A stretch of 53,274 bases of DNA. It comes from Senegalimassilia anaerobia JC110 (GTDB lineage Bacteria; Actinomycetota; Coriobacteriia; Coriobacteriales; Eggerthellaceae). A program made the position numbers and the translations under genes. The notes beneath the pieces were generated by a model. The model was not told where the DNA came from. It saw only the letters and a program-made list of their open reading frames with translations, and made no database searches. The stretch covers positions 219,876 to 273,149 of the forward strand of contig NZ_HE611014.1 of NCBI RefSeq assembly GCF_000236865.1, given 5' to 3'. This document shows, one piece after another, positions 33,057 to 41,367 of this stretch (position 1 is the first letter of the stretch; each line of letters starts with the position of its first letter).

Positions 33057-34373
33057 ATGAACGTCGATATGGAGGACAACCGCGCAAGGCTTCCGCGTTA
33101 CTTCACGCTCGAGATGCTCATGTCGGTGATGGTGGCGCTATCGGGCCTTGTGCTCATCTGGAACCTGGTATCGCCTGTCGTCAGCGTGTTGGCGCTGTTC
33201 ATCGCGGGCATGGTGTTCACCCTGTCCATCACCGTGCTCATCCGCCTGCTCATGGACCCCGACTCCGTGCGCGCGCGCCAATCCAGCAACGTGCTGCAGC
33301 TGGCAAGTCAAACCCTTGAGGCCATGGGCGAGGAAGGCCTGGACAGCAAATCCGCCCAGCGCATCTGCAGCCTGCTTTTGCCCTCCACCGCGGCCATCGC
33401 CGTGGCGATCACCGACGATCGCTTCATCTTGGGTTACGCCGGCTACGAGGAATCGCACAACCTTTCCGGCAGCGTCATCCGCACGCATGCCACGTACTCC
33501 ACGCTGGCGGACGGCAAGACGCGTGTGCTGTTCACCCCCGAGGAGATCGGCTTCCCCAAGGGCACCCATGGCATCAACGCCGCCATCATCGTGCCGTTGA
33601 CCGTGGGCAAGGACGTGAAGGGCACGCTGAAGTTCTACTACCGCCGTGCCGGCCACATCAGCGAAACCCAGAAATCCATCGCCACCGGTTTCGGCCAGCT
33701 GCTGTCCACGCAGATGGCGGCATCGGCGCTCGAGGAGCAAACGGCCCTGGCCACCAAGATGGAGCTCAAGATGCTCCAAAGCCAGATCAACCCGCACTTC
33801 CTGTTCAACACCATCAACACCATCGCGTCGTTCACGCGCACCGACCCCGCGCGTGCCCGCACGCTGCTGCGCGAGTTCGCGAAGTTCTACCGCAGCACGC
33901 TTGAGGATTCCGGCGACCTGATCGAGTTCCGTCGCGAGCTCGAGCAGACGCAGCGCTACTTCATGTTCGAGCTGGCGCGTTTCGGCGAGGACCGCTTGGA
34001 GCTGATCTGCAACGTGGAGCCCGAGGTTGAGGACATGATGGTGCCGCCGTTCTTAATCCAGCCCCTGGTGGAGAACGCGGTGCGCCACGCCATGCCCTCC
34101 GAGGGCAAGCTGACCATCCGCGTGGAGGGCGTGCGCCAGGGCGACGACGTCATCGTCTCCGTTATCGACGACGGCAACGGCATGACTCAGGAGGCTTGCA
34201 ACAACATCCTTCATCCCGGTTCCACCACGGGTTGCGGCATAGCCGTGGGCAACGTGCACGACCGCATCTGCGGGTATTTCGGCGCGGGCACGCATTTGGA
34301 AGTGGAAAGCGAGCTGGGTCAGGGCACCACGGTGCGCCTGGTTTTGGTCGAAGGCGCTCTGAGACAATATTAG
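33057..34373 (+). CDS. LytS/YpdA-type sensor histidine kinase
   Basis: 438 residues. Two membrane helices (about residues 18-60), then a GAF-like sensing domain (residues ~90-220), then a His_kinase domain with QINPHFLFNT (phospho-acceptor His247) and a GHKL ATPase with PLVENAVRHAM and DDGNGM. Unlike LytS it lacks the 5-helix 5TMR domain. The cognate regulator is probably the LytTR protein at 36295, separated by a tRNA and a peptidase gene. The start follows AAGGAG. It lies 58 nt after the TauE-like gene. Confidence 0.88.
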   Translation: MNVDMEDNRARLPRYFTLEMLMSVMVALSGLVLIWNLVSPVVSVLALFIAGMVFTLSITVLIRLLMDPDSVRARQSSNVLQLASQTLEAMGEEGLDSKSAQRICSLLLPSTAAIAVAITDDRFILGYAGYEESHNLSGSVIRTHATYSTLADGKTRVLFTPEEIGFPKGTHGINAAIIVPLTVGKDVKGTLKFYYRRAGHISETQKSIATGFGQLLSTQMAASALEEQTALATKMELKMLQSQINPHFLFNTINTIASFTRTDPARARTLLREFAKFYRSTLEDSGDLIEFRRELEQTQRYFMFELARFGEDRLELICNVEPEVEDMMVPPFLIQPLVENAVRHAMPSEGKLTIRVEGVRQGDDVIVSVIDDGNGMTQEACNNILHPGSTTGCGIAVGNVHDRICGYFGAGTHLEVESELGQGTTVRLVLVEGALRQY

Positions 34374-34375
34374 GA

Positions 34376-34407
34376 AACGAAAACGGCCCCGCAGATGCGG
34401 GGCCGTT
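34376..34407 (-). terminator. Terminator of the leftward tRNA-Leu
   Basis: An 11-bp stem, AACGGCCCCGC / GCGGGGCCGTT, with a 4-nt loop. On the minus strand it is followed by TTCGTTT, directly after the tRNA's 3' end. It may also help end the rightward kinase transcript. Confidence 0.75.
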
Positions 34408-34416
34408 GATTGCGAA

Positions 34417-34500
34417 TGGTGCCCGAGGCGAGAGTCGAACTCGCACGTCTTTCGACAACGGTTTTTGAGACCGCCGCGTCTGCCATTCCGCCACTCGGGC
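34417..34500 (-). tRNA. tRNA-Leu (CAA)
   Basis: Acceptor arms GCCCGAG / CTCGGGC, discriminator A and encoded CCA. The T-loop reads GTTCGAC. The anticodon loop CTCAAAA gives anticodon CAA (reads UUG). A long class II variable arm (TTGTCGAAAGACG) is typical of leucine tRNAs. Confidence 0.96.
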
Positions 34501-34562
34501 ATTGAGCTTTACCATTGTACCGGATGATTCTGGTCCGCACAACAGGAAATGGAGATGACTTT

Positions 34563-36074
34563 ATGGTTGAGAACGCAGCATTGACGGAGATGCCGTCGGA
34601 CGAGCTGCTCGAGCAGCGCATCGACCGTTACCTTGACGAGCATTGGGAGGATATCGTCACCGATATCGATAGGCTTGTGCGCATCCCCAGCTTCGAGGAC
34701 CTTGGCGCAGCGGTCGAGGGCGCGCCGTACGGTCCCGGCCCGCGCAAGGCGCTCGACGCCGCGCTCGCCATGGCGAACGACATGGGCTTCGAGGTTCACG
34801 ACGACGCCGGCCACGTCGGCTACGCCGATCTTGCCGGAACATCCGAGGAGCAGCTGGGCATCATCGGCCATATCGACGTGGTGCCGGCGGGCCCGGGCTG
34901 GCATTTCGAGCCGTACCAGGTCACGCGCAAGGACGGCTACTTGCTGGGCCGCGGCGTCATCGACGATAAGGGCCCGAGCGTGGTGGCGCTGCACGCCATG
35001 AACCTGTGGCGCTGCATGCAGTTCGACGGCCAGGCGCCGCGGCTTCCCTACACCCTGCGCTTCATCTTCGGCGTGAACGAGGAAACGCGCATGGACGATG
35101 TCCATTACTACCGCGCCCATCACGCCGACCCGGCGTTCCTGTTCACGCCCGATGCTGAGTTCCCCGTGTGCTACGGCGAGAAGGGCATCTATCACAGCCT
35201 TATGACCAGCGCTGATGTGCCGGTTGAGCAGCGTACGGTGATTTCGCTCGAAGGCGGCACGGCGGTGAACGCGGTGCCGGGCCATGCGCAGGCGGTGGTG
35301 CGCGCGGGGGCGTGCGAGCTTCCGACGGCGCAGGACATCGAACTGGAAGTGCTTGACGGACGCGATGCCGCGGCGGTCTTGAAGGCCGCCGGCGCACAGG
35401 CGGATGCTGCCGGCTGCCGCCTGGCGCGCATCACGGCCACGGGCCGCAGCGCGCACGCGAGCCTGCCGCAGGGCGGCGTGAGCGCCATCGGGATGCTGAT
35501 CGGTTACTTGCTGGAGAACGGCCTGATCGGCGAAGAGGAGCGCGCCTACTTCCAGACGGTGGCGCGCATCGCGGCGGCAACGGACGGGACCACGGTCGAC
35601 CTCGCCTGCTCCGACGCCGATTTCGGCGAGCTCACCATCGTAGCGGGCCATGCCGCCATGCAGGGCGGCCGCTTCACGCAGACCATCGACGTGCGCTACC
35701 CCACCACCATCACGGGCGACGAGGTGCACGCGAAGCTGGAGGCGCTGGCGCAGGCAGCGGGCGGCACGTGCGAGAAGACGCGCGACGACGCGCCGTTTTT
35801 GCTCGATCCGCAGGGACCGGCCATCCAGGCGTTGCTGGCCTCGTACAACCAGGCAACGGGCGAGGATGCCGAGCCGTTCACCATGGGCGGCGGCACGTAT
35901 GCACGCGAGTTCTCCTGCGCGGCAAGCTTCGGCCCCGAGAAGCCGTGGGAGCAGGCGCCCGAGTGGGTGGGCGGCATGCACGGGCCCGACGAAGGCGTGG
36001 GCGAGCAGCTGCTGAAGGAGGCCTTCCGTATCTACGCGCTCACCATCGGCAAGCTCATGCAGCTCGACTTGTAG
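34563..36074 (+). CDS. PepV-like M20 dipeptidase
   Basis: 503 residues. The zinc-site residues of M20/PepV enzymes are visible: IIGHIDVVPAG (His), GRGVIDDKGP (bridging Asp), FGVNEETRM (Glu pair), TPDAEFPV (Asp) and GMHGPDEG (His near the C-terminus). It probably cleaves dipeptides or beta-Ala dipeptides in the cytosol. The start is ATG 34563 with GGAG about 9 nt before; an upstream frame from 34515 lacks a site. It stands between two halves of a two-component system without clear functional linkage. Confidence 0.9.
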   Translation: MVENAALTEMPSDELLEQRIDRYLDEHWEDIVTDIDRLVRIPSFEDLGAAVEGAPYGPGPRKALDAALAMANDMGFEVHDDAGHVGYADLAGTSEEQLGIIGHIDVVPAGPGWHFEPYQVTRKDGYLLGRGVIDDKGPSVVALHAMNLWRCMQFDGQAPRLPYTLRFIFGVNEETRMDDVHYYRAHHADPAFLFTPDAEFPVCYGEKGIYHSLMTSADVPVEQRTVISLEGGTAVNAVPGHAQAVVRAGACELPTAQDIELEVLDGRDAAAVLKAAGAQADAAGCRLARITATGRSAHASLPQGGVSAIGMLIGYLLENGLIGEEERAYFQTVARIAAATDGTTVDLACSDADFGELTIVAGHAAMQGGRFTQTIDVRYPTTITGDEVHAKLEALAQAAGGTCEKTRDDAPFLLDPQGPAIQALLASYNQATGEDAEPFTMGGGTYAREFSCAASFGPEKPWEQAPEWVGGMHGPDEGVGEQLLKEAFRIYALTIGKLMQLDL

Positions 36075-36150
36075 GGCAAGCGCGGTCTTGTCAAGTGTGC
36101 GTGCTAAAACCACCGTTTACCGCTGAAACCGACCGCTCAAACCCCTAACT

Positions 36151-36197
36151 CGACCGTTCGCAGCGCAAATTGTTGGGAAAAACGGTCGGCTTTGCGC
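36151..36197 (+). other. Interleaved inverted repeats upstream of the LytTR regulator
   Basis: CGACCGTT (36151-36158) pairs with AACGGTCG (36181-36188), while GCGCAAA (36163-36169) pairs with TTTGCGC (36191-36197). The pairs interlock, so either two alternative hairpins or a pseudoknot can form, though the 2-nt last loop argues against a full pseudoknot. It ends 97 nt before the regulator start. The 36075-36294 gap has no gene. Confidence 0.45.
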
Positions 36198-36294
36198 AGG
36201 GGAGCGCCCTAGCGCATCGCCGTATGCTACACTGCGGGAAGAAACGATTCTCAGATTCGCCATCTGATAAAAGGAAAGCAAGGAGGCCCTACTT

Positions 36295-37008
36295 ATGTTG
36301 AAAGCGATGATCGTCGACGACGAGGCCCCTGCGCGCTCCGAACTGAAGTTCCTGCTCGACGAACTGGGTCAAACGGAGGTCGTCGCCGAGGCGGCAAGCG
36401 TGCGCGAGGCCATCGAGAAGCTGAAGGAATATCCCTGCGATGTCATGTTCCTTGACGTGAACATGCCCGAGGCAACCGGCCTGCAGCTCGCCGAGGCCCT
36501 GCAGCACCTGAAGTTCCCGCCTGCGGTGGTGTTCGTCACCGCCTACAGCGAGTTCGCGCTCGACGCCTTCAAGGTCAACGCCATCGATTACCTGGTGAAG
36601 CCGGTCGAAACCGACCGCCTGTCCCAGGCCATCACCCGCGTCCGCGAGCACGTGCAGCTGCATGCGCAGGCCCAGAAGTCCGAGCGCATCCCGGTCGAGA
36701 AGGCCGGCAAGAAGATCCTCATCAGCATCGATAAGATCCGTTTCGTCATGGCACGCGACGACTACGCGTATCTGCAAACCGACACGGACCGCTACTTCAG
36801 CACCGTCAGCCTGGCGCAGCTGGAGAAGCGCCTGGACGGCCATGGGTTCTTCCGCGTGCACCGCGGCTACCTGGTGAACCTGTCCATGGTCGAGGAGATC
36901 GAGCCCGTCGCCGGCGGCACGCTGCTGCTCACGCTCAACGGCGTGGAAGAGAAGATCCCCGTCAGCCGCCGTCGCGTCTCCGCGCTGAAGAAGGCCCTGG
37001 GGCTGTAA
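36295..37008 (+). CDS. LytTR-family response regulator
   Basis: 237 residues. The receiver domain has IVDDE near the N-terminus, the phospho-acceptor Asp54 in FLDVNMPEA, and NAIDYLVKPV (Lys). The C-terminal LytTR DNA-binding domain contains FFRVHRGYLVNLSMVEEI. It is expected to be phosphorylated by a LytS-type kinase; the one at 33057 is the obvious candidate. The start has a perfect AAGGAGG 8 nt upstream. It is monocistronic, with a terminator just downstream. Confidence 0.92.
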   Translation: MLKAMIVDDEAPARSELKFLLDELGQTEVVAEAASVREAIEKLKEYPCDVMFLDVNMPEATGLQLAEALQHLKFPPAVVFVTAYSEFALDAFKVNAIDYLVKPVETDRLSQAITRVREHVQLHAQAQKSERIPVEKAGKKILISIDKIRFVMARDDYAYLQTDTDRYFSTVSLAQLEKRLDGHGFFRVHRGYLVNLSMVEEIEPVAGGTLLLTLNGVEEKIPVSRRRVSALKKALGL

Positions 37009-37045
37009 GGAGAGCTGGTTGGGCTCGGGAATATGAGCAAGTATC

Positions 37046-37075
37046 AGGCCGGTGCCGAAAGGCGCCGGCCTTTTT
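37046..37075 (+). terminator. Terminator of the LytTR regulator
   Basis: An 11-bp stem, AGGCCGGTGCC / GGCGCCGGCCT (one G-U pair), GAAA loop, then TTTTGCC. Confidence 0.88.
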
Positions 37076-37184
37076 GCCGTCAGATACGGAAGGCGCTCGG
37101 CTGCTCGGTACGTGCTTACAGGCTTGCGCGCGGAATCTGCGGGCGAACCTACTGAAGTGACAGGAGCGGGGTGGAGGAGCATAC

Positions 37185-37991
37185 GTGGAGGAGGTGCGTA
37201 AGGTGCGAAGCGGAAAGCCTGTTGCGGTATTTGCTGTGCTGCTCGTCGTATCATTTGCGACTATGAACGCCATGCCATCCGATACGTTGCTGGCCGCGTT
37301 GCTGCAGGAAGCGGTGTTGGCGCTGGTCGCACTTGTGGCCGTGGGACTCGCCGTTCCTGATGCGCTTAAGCGTTGTACGCAAACCGTGCAACAACGGAGT
37401 ATTGTGCGGTTTACAGCGATCACCTTGCTCTTGGTGGGTCTTGTCGGCGGCGCGATAACGCTTCTGGCCTGGTTGTTTGCCGGTGGTGGCACTATGGCGT
37501 GCTTTGCGTCTACTGCGTTGCCATCGACTGCCGATCTTATGGAAAACCTGCTGCTCTTGTTAGGCATCTGCCTGCTCACCGGTCTGTACGAGGAATCGTT
37601 CATGCGCGTGCTGGGCATAGAGGCGTTCGAGCGGGCGTTGGATACGAAGCGCGCCATTTTGGCGTCGGCGGCGTTGTTCGCGCTGCTGCATGTGGGCGCG
37701 CCCGACGTATCGGTTGGCCAGCTGGTGCTTTTGCAGGCGGCGTTGAAGTTTGGGCAGGCTCTGCTGTTTGGCGTGATCCTGGGTGCGCTGTATGTGCGAA
37801 CGCGTCGGTTATGGCCTTGCGCACTCATCCATGCCGGCTTCGATGTACTGTACCTGGCGCCAAACGTGCTCCTAGCAGGCACGATGCCCGAAACATATGC
37901 ATCGGGGGCGGTGGGCGACACCGTGCTGCTTGCGGTGTCGGCCCTTATGCTCTCAGGTATCGTCTTGAAAATTCGCAAAGAAATTGCGTGA
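37185..37991 (+). CDS. CPBP-family intramembrane metalloprotease (CAAX-like)
   Basis: 268 residues with about eight helices. The diagnostic motifs are present: YEESFMRVLG (EExxxR, near residue 133), FALLHVG (FxxxH), and HAGFDVLYL. Members of the family cleave or modify membrane proteins, and in Gram-positives some confer bacteriocin self-immunity. The start is GTG 37185 behind GGTGGAGGAG; a GTG three codons on is possible. Base composition is noticeably less GC-rich than in the neighbours, suggesting possible recent acquisition. Confidence 0.82.
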   Translation: MEEVRKVRSGKPVAVFAVLLVVSFATMNAMPSDTLLAALLQEAVLALVALVAVGLAVPDALKRCTQTVQQRSIVRFTAITLLLVGLVGGAITLLAWLFAGGGTMACFASTALPSTADLMENLLLLLGICLLTGLYEESFMRVLGIEAFERALDTKRAILASAALFALLHVGAPDVSVGQLVLLQAALKFGQALLFGVILGALYVRTRRLWPCALIHAGFDVLYLAPNVLLAGTMPETYASGAVGDTVLLAVSALMLSGIVLKIRKEIA

Positions 37992-37997
37992 TAACAC

Positions 37998-38026
37998 TTG
38001 CGTGCATACGTCTTAGCGTGTAATAT
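37998..38026 (+). promoter_or_regulatory. Promoter of the first tRNA-Leu(CAG)
   Basis: TTGCGT (37998-38003), 17-bp spacer, TAATAT (38021-38026), 34 nt before the tRNA. The second tRNA copy has the same -35 hexamer. Confidence 0.7.
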
Positions 38027-38059
38027 ACATTTCCGCTTTGAGAAATCAGGCGCCAATTC

Positions 38060-38146
38060 GCGGGCGTGGCGGAATTGGCAGACGCGTACGGTTCAGGTCC
38101 GTATGGGGGCAACCCCATGGAGGTTCAAGTCCTCTCGCCCGCACCA
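38060..38146 (+). tRNA. tRNA-Leu (CAG), copy 1
   Basis: Acceptor GCGGGCG / CGCCCGC with A and encoded CCA. The anticodon loop TTCAGGT gives CAG, which reads CUG, the likely major Leu codon of this GC-rich genome. It has a class II variable arm (TGGGGGCAACCCCA) and T-loop GTTCAAG. Confidence 0.97.
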
Positions 38147-38156
38147 TTCAAAATCG

Positions 38157-38182
38157 AAAGACCCGCTTCGGCGGGTCTTTTT
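38157..38182 (+). terminator. Terminator of tRNA-Leu copy 1
   Basis: AAAGACCCGC / GCGGGTCTTT with a TTCG loop, then TTGCG. Confidence 0.92.
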
Positions 38183-38270
38183 GCGTCTTGGATAGGTGCG
38201 CTGCAGTTCGCTCTGCTGAAGCTTGCTTTCTCGTGCTGCAGGAAGGTGCAAGATAACATGAAATTCCCCC

Positions 38271-38299
38271 TTGCGTAGAATAAGGAAATGACGTAACAT
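38271..38299 (+). promoter_or_regulatory. Promoter of the second tRNA-Leu(CAG)
   Basis: TTGCGT (38271-38276), 17-bp spacer, TAACAT (38294-38299), 30 nt before the tRNA. So the duplicate has its own promoter. Confidence 0.68.
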
Positions 38300-38328
38300 A
38301 CTTTCTTGCCTTGTTAAGGCGCCAATTC

Positions 38329-38415
38329 GCGGGCGTGGCGGAATTGGCAGACGCGTACGGTTCAGGTCCGTATGGGGGCAACCCCATGGAGGTTCAAGTC
38401 CTCTCGCCCGCACCA
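38329..38415 (+). tRNA. tRNA-Leu (CAG), copy 2
   Basis: Identical in all 87 bases to copy 1, including CCA. Confidence 0.97.
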
Positions 38416-38424
38416 TCGAAATCG

Positions 38425-38450
38425 AAAGACCCGCTTCGGCGGGTCTTTTT
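38425..38450 (+). terminator. Terminator of tRNA-Leu copy 2
   Basis: The same AAAGACCCGC / GCGGGTCTTT stem with TTCG loop and T-tail as copy 1. Confidence 0.92.
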
Positions 38451-38627
38451 GCGTATGCGGACAATTGCAGCGCCCTGCCATTCGTTCCGCAAACCTACCT
38501 ATTTCGGTGTGAAACGCTGTGCTTCATTCTTGTTAACGCAGCGTTGCTGTCTTCGGGCCTGTCTTGCTTGCTACTATAGTGCGGAAACCTTAATACCGTG
38601 GCGATGATTCCCGAAGGAAATATGCTT

Positions 38628-40724
38628 ATGGAAATGCTCGAGTTCGTGTTGCTGTTGTTGGCGGCGGTGCTTGTCTCCGCCGTGCTCGACCAGGTCACCC
38701 CGCGCGTGTCGTTGCCGTTGGTGCAGATCGCGCTGGGCGCCGTCATCATCTTGCTGGTGGGCACGCCCGTCGACGTGGCAATCGATCCCGAGCTGTTCCT
38801 CGTGCTGTTCATCGCTCCATTGCTGTTCGACGAATCGCGGCATGCAAGCAAACGTGGGCTGTGGGACAACAAGGGGGCCATCGTGTCCCTTGCAGTCGGC
38901 TTGGTGCTCGCCACGGTTTTGGTGGTCGGTTTCGTGCTGAACTGGCTCGAGCCCTCCATCCCGCTTGCGGCGGCGTTCGCCCTGGGTGCGGCGTTGGGGC
39001 CCACCGACGCCGTGGCCGTCTCGGCCCTTGGCAAGGATATCCACCTGTCCAGCCGTCAGAAATCCCTGCTCTCCGGCGAGGCGCTCATCAACGACGCATC
39101 GGGCGTCGTGTCGTTCCAGTTCGCCATAGCGGCGGCAATCACGGGCTCGTTCTCCCTGGCCAACGCTGCACAAAGCTTCGCCATCAGCTTCTTTGGCGGC
39201 ATCGCGGTCGGCCTGGTGGTGGGCTTGCTGGCGGTGCTGGCGCTCGGCGCCATCCGTAGCTACGGCTACGAGAGCATCACGGTGCACGTGGTGTTCGAGG
39301 TGTTCACACCTTTCATCACGTTCCTAGCGGCCGAGCATTTCGGCACAAGCGGCATCCTGGCCGTGGTGGCTGCCGGCCTGCTCATCGCGCTGATGCCGCA
39401 TAAGCCAACGCCCGCCGCTGCGCGTCTGAAGCTTGCGTCGAACAGCGTGTGGGAGGCGCTCGTGTTCGTCATCAATGGCGTGGTGTTCGTCATGCTGGGC
39501 ATGCAGCTGCCGAAGGCGGTCATGCCGTCGTGGCACAGCAGCGAGACCAGCTCGCTTCTGCTGTGCGCCTTGGTGCTACTCGTCACGGCGCTGGTGGTCG
39601 GTGTGCGTTTCCTATGGGTGCTTATCATGGAGCGCATGCATCGCGGCTCCAAGCCGCGCACAGGCGGTCAGCTGATACGCGATGCCCTGGTCACCACGCT
39701 TTCGGGCCCGAAGGGCGCCATCACGCTGTCCATCATCATGACCATCCCGTTCACCCTTTCGACGGGTGAGGCGTTCCCTCAGCGCGACAACCTTATCTTC
39801 CTGGCATCGGGCGTCATCCTGTGCACGCTGCTGTTGGCGAACTTCGTGGTGCCGCTGCTTGCGCCAAAGGAGCAGGCTGACGAGCGGGACGAGCAAGCGG
39901 TGAATGCGGCGCACATCGAGATCCTCAAACGCGTCATCCGCCAAGTGCGCGAGCAGAAGACGCCGACTAACGAGGCTGCCACGCAAATCGTCGTCCGGCA
40001 GTACAGCGAGCGCATCAAGCGGCTGCGCCGCAAGAACACCTCGGCCCCGTGCTTGCTCGAGCTTCGCGCTACGGCCATCGAGCAGCAGAAGGCCCAGGTG
40101 GATAAGTATATCCGCGAAGGACGCCTTTCCCGCGCCGAAGGCGAGCGCGAGATCGAGCGCCTTGAAAGCTCAAGACGCACGCTTCTGCGTGCGCATACGC
40201 GTCGACAAGCTTTGGGCGAGGTGTGGAGTCGCTTGAAGGTGGGCACCGTGCACACGGCGCGCCGCGTCGATCGCGCGGTTCGCCACGTGGTGGACGATGA
40301 ATCGCAGATCGAGCAGCATCGCCAGCTGCGCATCGAGCTGGAGGAGTGCGCGCTTGCGTACTACAACCTTCGTATGACCGACGAGAACCTGGAAATCGCC
40401 GATGGTGCGGGCGTGCTTGCGGCGGAATGCCGCTCCACGCTGGCGTTTTTGCGCGCGGCCAATGAGCCGGAGAAGCTGGCCAGCGCCAACGTTGCGGGCA
40501 GCGTCGTCGGTATGGACGCCGGCGGCATGCGCGGCGCGCTAGAGGGCATGGACACGCAAAAGATCCAGGTGATCAAGGCGCGCGTGTCCGATGTGGAGGC
40601 AGACGCCCTGCGCATCGAGCTTGAGGAGATCCAGGCGATGCGTGACGAGGGCGCCATCAGCCGCGAGACGGCGCGCAACTTGCGCGAAGAAGTATACTTG
40701 CTTCAAATGACCATTGGAGATTAG
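38628..40724 (+). CDS. CPA1-family Na+/H+ antiporter (NhaP-like) with long cytoplasmic tail
   Basis: 698 residues. About 12 helices (residues 1-420) hold the CPA1 signatures ALGPTDAVAVSALGKD and SGEALINDASGVVSFQFA. The ~275-residue tail is helical and charged (FLRAANEPEKL and similar segments) and ends in a Glu/Arg-rich helix; it may sense pH or ions. The ATG at 38628 is chosen because GAAGGAA lies 8 nt before; in-frame starts at 38598, 38604 and 38622 are closer to or upstream of that site. It should exchange Na+ or K+ for H+ across the membrane. Confidence 0.9.
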   Translation: MEMLEFVLLLLAAVLVSAVLDQVTPRVSLPLVQIALGAVIILLVGTPVDVAIDPELFLVLFIAPLLFDESRHASKRGLWDNKGAIVSLAVGLVLATVLVVGFVLNWLEPSIPLAAAFALGAALGPTDAVAVSALGKDIHLSSRQKSLLSGEALINDASGVVSFQFAIAAAITGSFSLANAAQSFAISFFGGIAVGLVVGLLAVLALGAIRSYGYESITVHVVFEVFTPFITFLAAEHFGTSGILAVVAAGLLIALMPHKPTPAAARLKLASNSVWEALVFVINGVVFVMLGMQLPKAVMPSWHSSETSSLLLCALVLLVTALVVGVRFLWVLIMERMHRGSKPRTGGQLIRDALVTTLSGPKGAITLSIIMTIPFTLSTGEAFPQRDNLIFLASGVILCTLLLANFVVPLLAPKEQADERDEQAVNAAHIEILKRVIRQVREQKTPTNEAATQIVVRQYSERIKRLRRKNTSAPCLLELRATAIEQQKAQVDKYIREGRLSRAEGEREIERLESSRRTLLRAHTRRQALGEVWSRLKVGTVHTARRVDRAVRHVVDDESQIEQHRQLRIELEECALAYYNLRMTDENLEIADGAGVLAAECRSTLAFLRAANEPEKLASANVAGSVVGMDAGGMRGALEGMDTQKIQVIKARVSDVEADALRIELEEIQAMRDEGAISRETARNLREEVYLLQMTIGD

Positions 40725-40731
40725 GAACCGA

Positions 40732-41367
40732 ATGAGCTCGTACACCACCATCGAGGGGCGCGCCGTCGCCGAGATCGAGGAGAAGAAAAGCCGCTTCATC
40801 GCCAGCCTGGCCCATGTGGAGACCGAGGAAGAGGCGCTGGCGTTCCTCGAGGAGATCCGTGCGGCGAACCGCATGGCGCGTCACAACGTGTATGCATATA
40901 TCCTGCGCCAGGGCGGCGCGGGTGCCGCAGGGCGCGTTCGCTATTCCGACGATGGCGAGCCTCAGAAGACCGCGGGCCTGCCCACTCTCGAGGTGCTGCA
41001 GCATGCGGGGCTGACCGACGTGGTGTGCGTGGTCACGCGCTATTTCGGCGGCGTGCTGCTGGGCACGGGCGGCTTGGTTCGCGCCTACACCCAGTCAACT
41101 CAGGCGGGTATCGATGCCGCGCAGTTGGTGGTGGTGTCGCGCTGCGTGGATTTGCGCATCCGCATAGCGTACCCGCGTTACGAGCAGCTGATGCGTCTGG
41201 CGGAAGACCACGGCGCCAAGGTGCTGTCAACCGATTTCGCCGATGCGGTCACCATGAACCTGCGCATGCTCGATGGCACGCAGCAGCCTCTGCTTGATGC
41301 GCTGACGGCGCTGGAGCGCGGCCAGGAGGACGTGGAGGTCGGCGACCCCATAGACGCCGCTTTCTAG
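40732..41367 (+). CDS. YigZ/IMPACT-family protein
   Basis: 211 residues. The UPF0029 domain is clear: KKSRFIASLAHVETEEEA, RYSDDGEPQKTAG, VVTRYFGGVLLGTGGLVRAY. A DUF1949-type C-terminal domain follows. The family is thought to act on translation or RNA, but bacterial function is not settled. The ATG at 40732 lies 7 nt after the antiporter stop. Its stop (TAG) shares CTAG with the stop of the convergent luxR gene, so the two genes overlap tail to tail by 3-4 nt. Confidence 0.92.
   Translation: MSSYTTIEGRAVAEIEEKKSRFIASLAHVETEEEALAFLEEIRAANRMARHNVYAYILRQGGAGAAGRVRYSDDGEPQKTAGLPTLEVLQHAGLTDVVCVVTRYFGGVLLGTGGLVRAYTQSTQAGIDAAQLVVVSRCVDLRIRIAYPRYEQLMRLAEDHGAKVLSTDFADAVTMNLRMLDGTQQPLLDALTALERGQEDVEVGDPIDAAF

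Larger units (their letters stand above)
38048..38454 (+). repeat. Duplicated 139-bp tRNA-Leu unit (offset 269 bp)
   Basis: Copies at 38048-38186 and 38317-38454 share AGGCGCCAATTC, the whole tRNA and its terminator. They differ at a few bases and a 1-nt gap between tRNA and terminator. The sequence between them (38187-38316) differs and holds the second promoter. Confidence 0.9.

Noticed and set aside
38048-38454. Transposon or composite element flanked by direct repeats
   Set aside because: The repeats are complete tRNA units with promoters or terminators; the 130 bp between them holds only a promoter, so simple duplication is enough.
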